DNA of 64,000 nucleotides from JAGWBF01 sp963663025 (GTDB taxonomy: Bacteria; Chloroflexota; Dehalococcoidia; Lucifugimonadales; JAGWBF01), in NCBI GenBank assembly GCA_963663025.1, contig OY760073.1, positions 2,108,001-2,172,000 on the forward strand, in the 5' to 3' direction. A model generated the notes under the pieces. The model was given only the letters and a program-made list of their open reading frames with translations. It was not told the DNA's origin and did not search any database. Shown in pieces: positions 8,017 to 15,787 of the stretch. The position numbers and the translations under genes were made by a program. The stretch's first letter is position 1. The number at the start of each line of letters is the position of its first letter.

Positions 8017-8799
8017 ATGGAATCGACGCACGCCAAGATACGGACCACCGGCATCCACAAGGCCTTCAGTGAGCATGGCTCATGGGCGCCTGCCCTGGCA
8101 GGGGTGGACTTTCACGCCGACGACCGCGAGTTCGTCAGCATCATCGGGCCCAGCGGCTGCGGCAAGAGCACCCTGTTGAACATCATCGCCGGCCTCGACC
8201 AGCCCGACTCGGGCGCCGTGGAACTGAACGGGGCTGCCACCGCCCAAAGGCTGGGGTCCGTGGGATACATGCAACAGAAGGACCTGCTGATGCCCTGGCG
8301 CAGCGTGCTGGACAACTGCATTCTGGGCCTGGAGATACGGGGTGTGCCCCGCCGGGAAGCACGAGACCGGGCTAGGGCCCTGCTCGGCCCATTCGGGCTG
8401 GAGGGATTCGAGGACTATCTTCCCTACGCCCTGTCGGGCGGTATGCGCCAGCGGGCGGCCTTTCTGCGGACCGTGCTCTTGGACCATGACGTAGTTCTCC
8501 TGGACGAACCATTTGGCGCCCTCGATGCCCTCACCCGCTCCCACATGCAGTCCTGGCTGCTGGGTCTGAGGGAGGATCTGGCGAAGACCATCGTCCTGGT
8601 AACCCACGATGTGGATGAGGCTGTGCTCCTGTCCGACCGGGTCTATGTGCTGACGGCAAGCCCGGGAACAGTCTCCACCGTGGCCGACGTCAGGCTTCCC
8701 AAACCCAGGAGTATGGAGATGGTGGGGGACAGCGCCTTCGTGAAACTGAAACTGGATCTCCTGTCAGCGCTGGGCAGCCTCGGAAGCCGGGTATCATGA
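8017..8799 (+). CDS. thiZ: ABC transporter ATPase for thiamin pyrimidine precursor
   Basis: The 260-residue protein is a nitrate/sulfonate/taurine-type ABC ATPase with Walker A GPSGCGKST (about residues 46-54), Q-loop YMQQKDLLMPW, signature LSGGMRQRA, Walker B VVLLDEPFGALD and H-loop VTHDVDEAV. Its position first behind a TPP riboswitch and ahead of a permease and an NMT1/THI5-like binding protein identifies it as ThiZ. It would drive import of N-formyl-4-amino-5-aminomethyl-2-methylpyrimidine or HMP. Its stop overlaps the start of the permease gene (ATGA at 8796). Confidence 0.9.
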   Translation: MESTHAKIRTTGIHKAFSEHGSWAPALAGVDFHADDREFVSIIGPSGCGKSTLLNIIAGLDQPDSGAVELNGAATAQRLGSVGYMQQKDLLMPWRSVLDNCILGLEIRGVPRREARDRARALLGPFGLEGFEDYLPYALSGGMRQRAAFLRTVLLDHDVVLLDEPFGALDALTRSHMQSWLLGLREDLAKTIVLVTHDVDEAVLLSDRVYVLTASPGTVSTVADVRLPKPRSMEMVGDSAFVKLKLDLLSALGSLGSRVS

Positions 8800-9644
8800 G
8801 GGGCGCGCCTGGGATGAATGAGGCCGAGATGGCCCCCAGTCCATACGCCATCAACGGGGGGAGAAACGGCCTTCGCGCCTCCCTGGTTCGGTGGGCGCCC
8901 GTTGCCGTCATTGCAGTCGTAGCCATCGGCATTTGGGAGGCCATCGTAGCCCTGGAGGATATCCCCAATTGGAAGCTTCCCGCCCCTTCCGCCGTTGCCG
9001 TCGCCCTCTGGGGAGACCGGGCCGACCTTGCCCAGCACACCTGGGTAACCCTGGAGGAGGTGCTGATAGGCTTCGGCATCGCCCTGGGCGCGGGTCTGCT
9101 GCTGGCGACCTTCATCCACATGTCCCGCACCATGGAACGGGTCATCTACCCTCCGGCCATCGCCTCCCAGACCCTGCCCATAATCGTCATCGCACCCCTG
9201 CTGCTGGCCTGGGTGGGGTACGGACTCCAGCACAAGGTCATCGTCGTCGCCCTCATATCCTTCTTCCCCATCCTGGTCAACACCGTGGACGGCCTCAGGT
9301 CCACCGACGGGGACCTGCTGAACCTGATGCGGGCGCTGGGCGCCAACCGGTGGCAGATGTTCCTCAAAGCCCAGGTGCCCCACGGGCTGCCCTACATGTT
9401 TTCTGGGATCAAGATAGCTGTCACGGCCAGCGTCATCGGCGCTGTAGTAGGCGAATGGGTCGGTTCCAGCGAAGGGTTGGGCTACGTCGCACTCCGGTCC
9501 AAGTCCCAGTTCCTCACGGAGCGGGTATACGCCGCCATATTTCTGCTGGGCGCAATGGGGGTGGGGTTGTTTCTTGCTGCGGGGCTCGCCCAGAGAGTTC
9601 TGGTGCCCTGGCACGGTCGTCAGCGCGGAGGTCCAAACACATAA
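8796..9644 (+). CDS. thiX: ABC transporter permease for thiamin pyrimidine precursor
   Basis: The 282-residue protein is a membrane permease of the BPD_transp_1 type with about six hydrophobic helices. The EAA loop reads LLNLMRALGANRWQMFLKAQVPHGLPYMFSGIK in context, with the conserved ALGA-x7-F...P pattern near residue 190. The first 30 residues are polar, and a second in-frame ATG at 8814 could be the real start. It overlaps thiZ by four bases and is followed closely by the binding-protein gene. As partner of ThiZ and ThiY it forms the channel for the pyrimidine precursor. Confidence 0.88.
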   Translation: MRGAPGMNEAEMAPSPYAINGGRNGLRASLVRWAPVAVIAVVAIGIWEAIVALEDIPNWKLPAPSAVAVALWGDRADLAQHTWVTLEEVLIGFGIALGAGLLLATFIHMSRTMERVIYPPAIASQTLPIIVIAPLLLAWVGYGLQHKVIVVALISFFPILVNTVDGLRSTDGDLLNLMRALGANRWQMFLKAQVPHGLPYMFSGIKIAVTASVIGAVVGEWVGSSEGLGYVALRSKSQFLTERVYAAIFLLGAMGVGLFLAAGLAQRVLVPWHGRQRGGPNT

Positions 9645-9663
9645 CGAAATGCGAGGTGTCGTG

Positions 9664-10671
9664 ATGAAACTCCGGGGAAAGAAGTGGGTCCTGTGGCTGC
9701 TTGCGCCAATGCTCTTGTCTATTGCCGTCGCCTGCGGTGGCGGCGAGGAGGAGGTAGTCGAGGTACAACTGGCGCTGGACTGGTACCCCAATGCCAACCA
9801 CGCCGGCCTGTACGTGGCCTTCGAGAAGGGCTACTTCGAGGATGAGAACCTGGTAGTGAATATGTACACCCCCTCAGACCCATCGACGGTGAACGCTACC
9901 GTGGCCGCCGGGTCCGACGAATTTGGCATCAACTACCAGCCCGACGTTCTCATCGCCCGCTCCCAGGGTGTGCCGGTGGTGTCCGTGGCCGGGATCGTGC
10001 AGCATCCCCTGAACTCGGTGCAGAGCTTGGCTGAATCCAACATCACGAGGCCCAGCGACCTGGTGGGCAAGAGGGTGGGCTATCCGGGAATCCCCACCAA
10101 CGAACCCCTGCTGGACACCATGCTAAGGTTCGACGGAGTTGAGGGAGGCCTGGACGCCGTGGAGCTGGTCAACGTGGGCTTCAACCTTGCCGAGTCCCTC
10201 ATAGATGATCGGGTGGATGCCTGCATCGGGTGCTACTTCAGCCACGAGTCCATCCTGATGGAGAACCAAGGGTACCCGGTGAACGTCATGCGCTTGGAGA
10301 AGTTCGGCGTCCCGGACTACTATGAGCTGGTGCTGGTAACCAGCGAAGATATGCTGAAGGACAACCCCGGGATCGTGCAGCGATTCGTGCGTGCTGTGAC
10401 CCGGGGCTACACCGATGCTGCCAACGACCCTGACGAAGCCATAGAGATCCTTCTCAGCTCTGCCCCGGCAGGTATAGACGAGGATATCGAACGCCCCGGC
10501 ATCAAGGTGATTGCGCCCCTATGGACCGAGGGGGACCCCGTGGGCTGGCAGACAGCGGAGAAGTGGGCCAACTTCGCCCAATGGCTGCTGGACAACGGCC
10601 AGGTGGAGGAAGCCGTTGATGCGTCAGCAGCCTTCACCAACGAGTTCGTAGAGGAAGCCAGCGGCCGGTAA
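9664..10671 (+). CDS. thiY: NMT1/THI5-like pyrimidine-precursor binding lipoprotein
   Basis: The ATG at 9664 is chosen because it begins a clean lipoprotein signal (MKLRGKKWVLWLLAPMLLS, lipobox AVAC). The open frame upstream to 9574 only overlaps thiX. The mature part starts VQLALDWYPNANHAGLYVA, the classic NMT1/THI5 opening. It contains DACIGCYFSHES, which aligns with the Cys-rich loop of the family, and a C-terminal lobe with FVRAVTRGYTDAANDPDEA. It should bind the pyrimidine precursor outside the membrane and deliver it to ThiXZ. The length is typical at 335 residues. Confidence 0.9.
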   Translation: MKLRGKKWVLWLLAPMLLSIAVACGGGEEEVVEVQLALDWYPNANHAGLYVAFEKGYFEDENLVVNMYTPSDPSTVNATVAAGSDEFGINYQPDVLIARSQGVPVVSVAGIVQHPLNSVQSLAESNITRPSDLVGKRVGYPGIPTNEPLLDTMLRFDGVEGGLDAVELVNVGFNLAESLIDDRVDACIGCYFSHESILMENQGYPVNVMRLEKFGVPDYYELVLVTSEDMLKDNPGIVQRFVRAVTRGYTDAANDPDEAIEILLSSAPAGIDEDIERPGIKVIAPLWTEGDPVGWQTAEKWANFAQWLLDNGQVEEAVDASAAFTNEFVEEASGR

Positions 10672-10745
10672 GCGGCGTCTAACCCTCGACTTTGTCCCTT
10701 CTCCCCCGTGAGGGAGAAGGTTAGGATGAGGGGGTGTACCCCTAC

Positions 10746-10812
10746 CCCGACCCTATGGCTGTCCGTTCGCCCTGAGGGAAATCGAAGGCGAACGGACAGC
10801 CATAGGGTCGGG
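10746..10812. repeat. Perfect 26-bp inverted repeat inside the thiamin operon
   Basis: Arms at 10746-10771 and 10787-10812 are perfectly complementary around a 15-base loop; the core is CTGTCCGTTCGCC. This is one member of the intergenic palindrome family that recurs about a dozen times in the window. The 10672-10901 gap also holds a GAGGGAGAAGG-type element (10696-10735) and a short GCGGGAGTGAC element (about 10835-10860). The hairpin could uncouple tenA-thiD from thiXYZ. Confidence 0.85.
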
Positions 10813-10901
10813 AGTGACGGCGGCGGGGAGCGTGGACTCCCGCCTTCGCGGGAGTGACAGGGGTGAGAGAGCGATGGGAAGTTGGATTGGAGGATACGCA
10901 T

Positions 10902-11558
10902 ATGAGCAGGAGCGACGACCTGCGCAGCAGCATAGGACCACTGTGGGAAAAGACGGTGTTCCATCCCTTCGTGACGGAACTGGGGGACGGCACCCTTGCA
11001 GGTAGTGTGTTCAAGACCTACTTCGAGCAGGACCATCTCTTCCTCAAGAGTTGGATAGCTCTCATGTGCGCAGGCATCGCCAAGGCACCGGACTTCGACG
11101 GCGCCCGTCCATTGGCGGCATTTGTCCACCTGGCCCTCGGTGGCGAGGAAGGGCTATTCCAGGAGTACTTCCGCGAGCAAGGGATGTCCCCGGAGCAGGT
11201 GCGCAGCCTGAAACGCAAGCCGACCACCCTGGCCTACTGCAGCTACCTGGACAAGGTCGCCCATGAGGGCAGCTACCACCACATCATCACGGCCCTCCTG
11301 GGCATCGAGTGGCCATACCTGGACTGGGGGAAATGGCTGGCCGGTCAGGGCAAGCAGCCGAGCAACAAGTACTACCAGACGTGGATAGACCTTCACGCCG
11401 GGCCGGACCTGGAGGGGTTCGTAACGTGGATGCGCCGCACCCTGGATGGTGCCAATATCCCCGATGGTTCCGGCCTGGAAGAGGTGTTCGGCGCCGTCCT
11501 CAGGTACGAGTACCTGTTCTGGGAGATGGCCTACAGGGGAGATGAATGGCCGACGTAG
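10902..11558 (+). CDS. tenA: TenA-family aminopyrimidine hydrolase
   Basis: The ATG at 10902 is preceded by GGAGG with an 8-base gap; the longer frame to 10854 adds only repeat-derived sequence. The protein has 218 residues, all helical, with TenA landmarks: FEQDHLFLKSW (active-site Asp), AYCSYLDKV, ALLGIEWPYLDWGKW and the C-terminal Glu in YEYLFWEMAYRG. The position of the catalytic Cys of Bacillus TenA (LLPCYW) is occupied here by LLGIEW, so this looks like the Cys-lacking TenA_E branch. TenA enzymes hydrolyse aminomethyl- or formylaminomethyl-pyrimidines to HMP, which fits salvage of a precursor imported by ThiXYZ. Confidence 0.88.
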   Translation: MSRSDDLRSSIGPLWEKTVFHPFVTELGDGTLAGSVFKTYFEQDHLFLKSWIALMCAGIAKAPDFDGARPLAAFVHLALGGEEGLFQEYFREQGMSPEQVRSLKRKPTTLAYCSYLDKVAHEGSYHHIITALLGIEWPYLDWGKWLAGQGKQPSNKYYQTWIDLHAGPDLEGFVTWMRRTLDGANIPDGSGLEEVFGAVLRYEYLFWEMAYRGDEWPT

Positions 11559-12346
11559 GGAGGGTTCCAAGGGCGCTGACCATTGCAGGCTCCGACTCCG
11601 GCGGAGGGGCCGGGATTCAAGCCGACCTTAAGAGCTTCGCCGCCATGGGCGTGTACGGCTCATCGGTGCTGACGGCAATCACCGCCCAGAACACCATCGC
11701 CGTTACGGGCGTGCATGTGATACCGACCGAGATGATCGCCTTCCAGGTGAGGGCGGTCTTGACCGACATCGGGGCCGACGCCGTGAAAACGGGCATGCTC
11801 TCCAGCAGCGCCATCATCGAGACCGTCGCCGGGGAACTGGACCACTTCCAGGTGAGTCGGCTGGTAGTTGACCCGGTCATGGTCGCCAAGAGTGGCGACA
11901 GCCTTCTGCAAGAGGAGGCCGTCGATGCCCTACGGGACCGGCTGCTGCCCATGGCGGCGGTGGTGACCCCCAACATCCCTGAGGCCGAGGTGCTGACGGG
12001 CGCCTCCATAGCCACTTCCGATGATGTGCGCCGGGCTGCCTCTCGGATCATCGAAATGGGCGCAAGTTCGGTGGTGGTCAAGGGAGGGCACCTGGAAGGG
12101 CCCGCCGTGGACACATTCTACGATGGCAAAGAGTTCCGGGAGCTGACCGCCGAGCGCATCGACACCAGGAACACCCATGGCACCGGCTGCACCTTCGCCG
12201 CTTCCATAGCCGCCGGGCTGGCCAAGGGGATGGAGGTCACCGATGCTGTGGCTGCGGCCAAGGAGTACGTAACCGGGGCGATCCGCCAGAGCTTCCAGGT
12301 AGGAGAGGGGCACGGTCCCCTGAACCACTTCTACCGTTGGTGGTAG
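11546..12346 (+). CDS. thiD: Hydroxymethylpyrimidine (phosphate) kinase
   Basis: The 266-residue ribokinase-fold enzyme opens with ALTIAGSDSGGGAGIQADLKSF, the substrate-binding signature of ThiD in shortened form. It continues with MGVYGSSVLTAITAQNT, DPVMVAKSG and VTPNIPEAE, and ends with the anion-hole motif GTGCTFAASIAAGLA near residue 213. It phosphorylates HMP twice to HMP-PP. Its ATG lies inside the last codons of tenA (13-base overlap, different frame), so the two are co-translated. It is the last gene of the riboswitch-controlled unit. Confidence 0.93.
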   Translation: MADVGRVPRALTIAGSDSGGGAGIQADLKSFAAMGVYGSSVLTAITAQNTIAVTGVHVIPTEMIAFQVRAVLTDIGADAVKTGMLSSSAIIETVAGELDHFQVSRLVVDPVMVAKSGDSLLQEEAVDALRDRLLPMAAVVTPNIPEAEVLTGASIATSDDVRRAASRIIEMGASSVVVKGGHLEGPAVDTFYDGKEFRELTAERIDTRNTHGTGCTFAASIAAGLAKGMEVTDAVAAAKEYVTGAIRQSFQVGEGHGPLNHFYRWW

Positions 12347-12359
12347 CCGGCCGCCGGGC

Positions 12360-13346
12360 TTAGGGCCTGTCGTAAACCTCAGGATTAAAGCAGGCGACCA
12401 GCTTCTCCCCTTTCACACCGGCCAGCAGGTTCCTCGCCGCCAGCATGCACATCGCCCTCCTGGCGCCATGAGAGGCGCTTCCCACGTGGGGGGTTATCAC
12501 GAGGTTGTGCAGGGTCAGCAGGGGGTCGTCGGGGGAGATGGGCTCCGGCACGGTTACGTCCAGTCCGGCCCCGGCTATTCGGCCCTCATTCAGGGCGACG
12601 TAGAGGGCGGCGGGGTCCACTACGGGACCTCGGGCCATGTTGATCAGTATGGCCGACGGCTTCATCGCCGAAAGCTCCGCCTCACCGATAAGGTGATGGG
12701 TCTCCGGCGTGAGGGGAACGTGCAGGGTGACAAAGTCCGATTCATCCAGAAGCTGTGGCAGGCCCACGTGCTGCATCTCGTACCTGTCTTCCAAGTCGGG
12801 TTTCCTGCTCCGGGAGGCGTAGAGCACCTTCATGTCAAACCCGCGGGCGCGCTTGGCCACCTCCAACCCGATCTTCCCCATGCCTACGATGCCGATGGTT
12901 GCCTCGCTGATGTCGGCCCCCAGCCAGTGCATGGGATGAAAGGCGAGGCGCCACCTGCCTTCCCGCACCCACCGATCCCCTTCGGCCACCCTGCGTGCCG
13001 TGGCCATCAGCAGAGCGAAGGTGTGGTCGGCCGTGGACTGGGACAGCACCCCCGGCGTGTGCCCCACGGGGATGCCCCGCCGGGTAGCCTCGGCAACGTC
13101 GATGTTGTCCGTGCCGGCGGCCATCTGGCTCACCACCCTCAGGCCTGATGCTCCGTCCAGAAGGTCGGCGTCGATGGTGTCCATGATGTTGGTCAACACA
13201 CCGGCTGCATCCGACAGCTTTGCCTTGAGGGTAGCGGGCGGAGGAGGATAGTCGTCGGGCCACACCTCCATCTCCGTTTCAGAGGCTATGGCATCCAGGG
13301 CATCGGGGTGGATGCGCCTTGTGACGAACACCTTGGGGCCGGGCAT
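12360..13346 (-). CDS. D-isomer-specific 2-hydroxyacid dehydrogenase (glyoxylate/hydroxypyruvate reductase-like)
   Basis: The 328-residue protein has the Rossmann motif GIVGMGKIGLEVAKRA (about residues 151-166) and the catalytic triad positions of the family: Arg in NMARGPVVD, Glu in VPEPISP and His in ITPHVGSA. The N-terminus (KVFVTRRIHPDALD) and the AAGTDNID motif match the GyaR/glyoxylate reductase group better than phosphoglycerate dehydrogenase, which would carry ACT domains. It probably reduces glyoxylate or hydroxypyruvate with NAD(P)H. It runs convergent to thiD, with 13 bases between the stops, and divergent from the suf operon. Confidence 0.88.
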   Translation of the reverse strand: MPGPKVFVTRRIHPDALDAIASETEMEVWPDDYPPPPATLKAKLSDAAGVLTNIMDTIDADLLDGASGLRVVSQMAAGTDNIDVAEATRRGIPVGHTPGVLSQSTADHTFALLMATARRVAEGDRWVREGRWRLAFHPMHWLGADISEATIGIVGMGKIGLEVAKRARGFDMKVLYASRSRKPDLEDRYEMQHVGLPQLLDESDFVTLHVPLTPETHHLIGEAELSAMKPSAILINMARGPVVDPAALYVALNEGRIAGAGLDVTVPEPISPDDPLLTLHNLVITPHVGSASHGARRAMCMLAARNLLAGVKGEKLVACFNPEVYDRP

Positions 13347-13446
13347 GAAAGGGCTCCTCCTCTTTGGATGAAAGGGCTGGCAGCGCCTCTAGAATTATTG
13401 TAGCTAAGGGGCCGCCAGGTATGCCACAGGACGACCGAAATTAATT

Positions 13447-13476
13447 GTTGACTAAATAGGTCAACTTTAGTAGCAT
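13447..13476 (+). promoter_or_regulatory. suf operon promoter with palindromic operator over the -35 box
   Basis: The -35 TTGACT (13448-13453), 17 bases and the -10 TAGCAT (13471-13476) lie 45 bases before sufB. The -35 box is embedded in a perfect dyad GTTGAC-N7-GTCAAC (13447-13465). This is a plausible site for an iron-sulfur-sensing repressor of the SufR or IscR type. The regulator itself is not in the window. Confidence 0.6.
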
Positions 13477-13520
13477 TTAGATAGCGGAAGCCAGTCTATC
13501 AAAGGGGCAAAGGGGGGCCG

Positions 13521-14984
13521 ATGACGGCGCCTAAGGTTATCTCCCGGGAGACGGGGCTCGGTGATTCGGGATATAAGTACGGATTCGTGACCGATGTCGA
13601 ATCCGAGGTCATACCCCCCGGCCTGAACGAAGATATCATCAGGCTCATCTCCGAAAAGAAGAACGAGCCTGATTTCATGCTGGAGTGGAGGCTCCGGGCC
13701 TACCGCCACTTCCTCACCCTGGTGGAGCAGGAGCAGGTGCCCCAGTGGGCCAACGTGGACTACCCGCCCATCGACTTTCAGAAGATCGTTTATTACGCAG
13801 CCCCCAAGCCTAAAGTGACCCTAAAGAGCCTGGATGAGGTGGACCCGGAACTGCTGGCCACCTACGAGAAGCTTGGCATCTCCCTGGAAGAGCAGAAGCG
13901 CCTGGCAGGGGTTGCCGTGGATGCGGTGTTCGACAGCGTCTCCATCGTGACTACCTTCAAGGAGGAGCTGGCCAAGCACGGCGTCATCTTCTGCTCCTTC
14001 TCCGAAGCTGTGCAGAACTATCCGGACCTGGTGAAGAAGTACTTGGGTTCCGTGGTCCCCTACGCCGACAACTTCTACGCCGCCCTGAACTCGGCCGTCT
14101 TTTCCGACGGCTCCTTCTGCTACATACCCAAGGGCGTCCGATGCCCCTACGAGCTGACCACCTACTTCCGCATCAACTACGCCGAGTCGGGCCAGTTCGA
14201 GCGCACCCTGATCGTGGCGGACGAGGGCAGCTACGTCAGCTACCTGGAAGGCTGCTCGGCGCCCCAGCGCGACAACAACCAGCTTCACGCCGCCGTGGTC
14301 GAGCTGGTGGCCCACGACAACGCCGAGATCAAGTACTCGACCATCCAGAACTGGTACCCCGGCGATGAAGAGGGCAAGGGAGGCATCTACAACTTCGTCA
14401 CCAAGCGGGGTCGCTGCCAGGGCGTCAACTCCAAGATTTCCTGGACCCAGGTGGAGACTGGCGCCGCCATCACCTGGAAGTACCCCAGCGTCCTCCTGCA
14501 GGGGGACAACTCCATTGGCGAGTTCTACTCGGTAGCCCTGACCAAGGGTTACCAGCAGGCCGACACGGGCACCAAGATGGTGCACATGGGCAAGAACACA
14601 CGCAGCACCATCATCTCAAAGGGCATCTCGGCGGGGCACGGCAGCAACACCTACCGGGGCTTGGTGCGTGTCAACTCCAAAGCTGACAACGCCCGCAACT
14701 TCACCCAGTGCGACTCCCTTCTCATCGGAGACCAGTGCAGCGCCCACACAACACCCTACGTCGAAGTGCGCAACAGCTCCGCCCAGCTGGAACACGAGGC
14801 GTACACCTCCAGGGTCAGCGAGGACCAGCTCTTCTACTGCAACCAGCGGGGCATGTCCACAGAAGAAGCCAACGCCCTGATCATCAACGGGTTCTGCAAA
14901 GAGGTGTTCCGGCAGCTACCCCTGGAGTTCGCCGTTGAAGCCACGAGGCTGATGGAGGTCAACCTGGAAGGAGCGGTAGGCTAA
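13521..14984 (+). CDS. sufB: Fe-S cluster assembly scaffold protein SufB
   Basis: The 487-residue protein matches SufB in length and motifs: SGYKYGFVTDVESEVIPPGL at the N-terminus, FYAALNSAVFSDGSFCYIPKGV, EGCSAPQRDNNQLHAAVVEL and the C-terminal NQRGMSTEEANALIINGF. The last includes the region that pairs with SufD. SufB forms the SufBC2D scaffold where Fe-S clusters are built with sulfur from SufS/SufU. It is the first gene after the palindromic promoter and is followed one base later by sufC. Confidence 0.95.
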   Translation: MTAPKVISRETGLGDSGYKYGFVTDVESEVIPPGLNEDIIRLISEKKNEPDFMLEWRLRAYRHFLTLVEQEQVPQWANVDYPPIDFQKIVYYAAPKPKVTLKSLDEVDPELLATYEKLGISLEEQKRLAGVAVDAVFDSVSIVTTFKEELAKHGVIFCSFSEAVQNYPDLVKKYLGSVVPYADNFYAALNSAVFSDGSFCYIPKGVRCPYELTTYFRINYAESGQFERTLIVADEGSYVSYLEGCSAPQRDNNQLHAAVVELVAHDNAEIKYSTIQNWYPGDEEGKGGIYNFVTKRGRCQGVNSKISWTQVETGAAITWKYPSVLLQGDNSIGEFYSVALTKGYQQADTGTKMVHMGKNTRSTIISKGISAGHGSNTYRGLVRVNSKADNARNFTQCDSLLIGDQCSAHTTPYVEVRNSSAQLEHEAYTSRVSEDQLFYCNQRGMSTEEANALIINGFCKEVFRQLPLEFAVEATRLMEVNLEGAVG

Positions 14985-14985
14985 G

Positions 14986-15771
14986 ATGGTTCTCGACAGC
15001 CCTGTCTTGGAGGTGCGGAACCTCTGGGCCAACGTGGCCGATGCGCCCATTCTCAAGGGAGTCAACTTCCGGGTCATGCCCGGAGAGGTGCACGCCATCA
15101 TGGGCCCCAACGGCTCGGGTAAGAGCACTCTGGCTAACGTGCTGGCGGGTCATCCTCTCTACGAAGTAACCGACGGCGAAGTGCTGTTCCGGGGAGAAGA
15201 CCTCTTGACCATGCCCCCGGAAGATCGGGCAAGGCGCGGGTTCTTCCTATCCTTCCAGCATCCCATAGAGATAGCGGGGGTCCGGCTGGACCAGTTCATG
15301 CGGGCCTCCTACAACGCCGTCCAAAAGAGCAGGGGCGCGGAAGAGCTGGATGCCCTGAAGTTCGACCGCCTGGTCAAGAGCAAGTCCAAGCTGGTGGAGC
15401 TGGACCAAGCCTTGATTCGCCGCTCCGTAAACGAAGGGTTTTCGGGGGGCGAAAAGAAGCGCACCGAGATACTCCAGATGGCCATCCTGGAACCTACCTT
15501 GGCCATACTGGACGAGACGGACTCGGGCCTGGATGTGGATGCTCTCCGCGTTGTGGCCGAAGGCATCAACCACCTGCGTACCACCGACAACGCCGTCGTC
15601 GTCATCACCCACTACCAGCGCATATTGGAATACATCGTTCCCGACGTGGTCAACGTCCTGAGCAACGGGCGATTCGTAAAGTCGGGCAGCCGGGAGCTGG
15701 CCCTGGAGATAGAAACCCGGGGCTACGACTGGATTCAGGAATCGGAAGACCGGGTTGGGGTCGGCCCCTAG
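14986..15771 (+). CDS. sufC: Fe-S cluster assembly ATPase SufC
   Basis: The 261-residue ABC-type ATPase has Walker A GPNGSGKST (about residues 42-50), the SufC-specific Q-loop FFLSFQHPIEIAGV, the signature FSGGEKKRTEILQM and Walker B LAILDETDSGLDVDAL. ATP hydrolysis by SufC drives rearrangement of the SufBCD scaffold. It begins two bases after the sufB stop codon. The ATG is preceded by GGAGCGGTAGG, giving a reasonable ribosome site inside the sufB end. Confidence 0.95.
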   Translation: MVLDSPVLEVRNLWANVADAPILKGVNFRVMPGEVHAIMGPNGSGKSTLANVLAGHPLYEVTDGEVLFRGEDLLTMPPEDRARRGFFLSFQHPIEIAGVRLDQFMRASYNAVQKSRGAEELDALKFDRLVKSKSKLVELDQALIRRSVNEGFSGGEKKRTEILQMAILEPTLAILDETDSGLDVDALRVVAEGINHLRTTDNAVVVITHYQRILEYIVPDVVNVLSNGRFVKSGSRELALEIETRGYDWIQESEDRVGVGP

Positions 15772-15787
15772 CGCACGTACCACCTCC

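Noticed and set aside
8643..9797. 384-codon minus-strand open frame
   Set aside because: Antisense to thiX and the start of thiY, which are certain genes; no family pattern.
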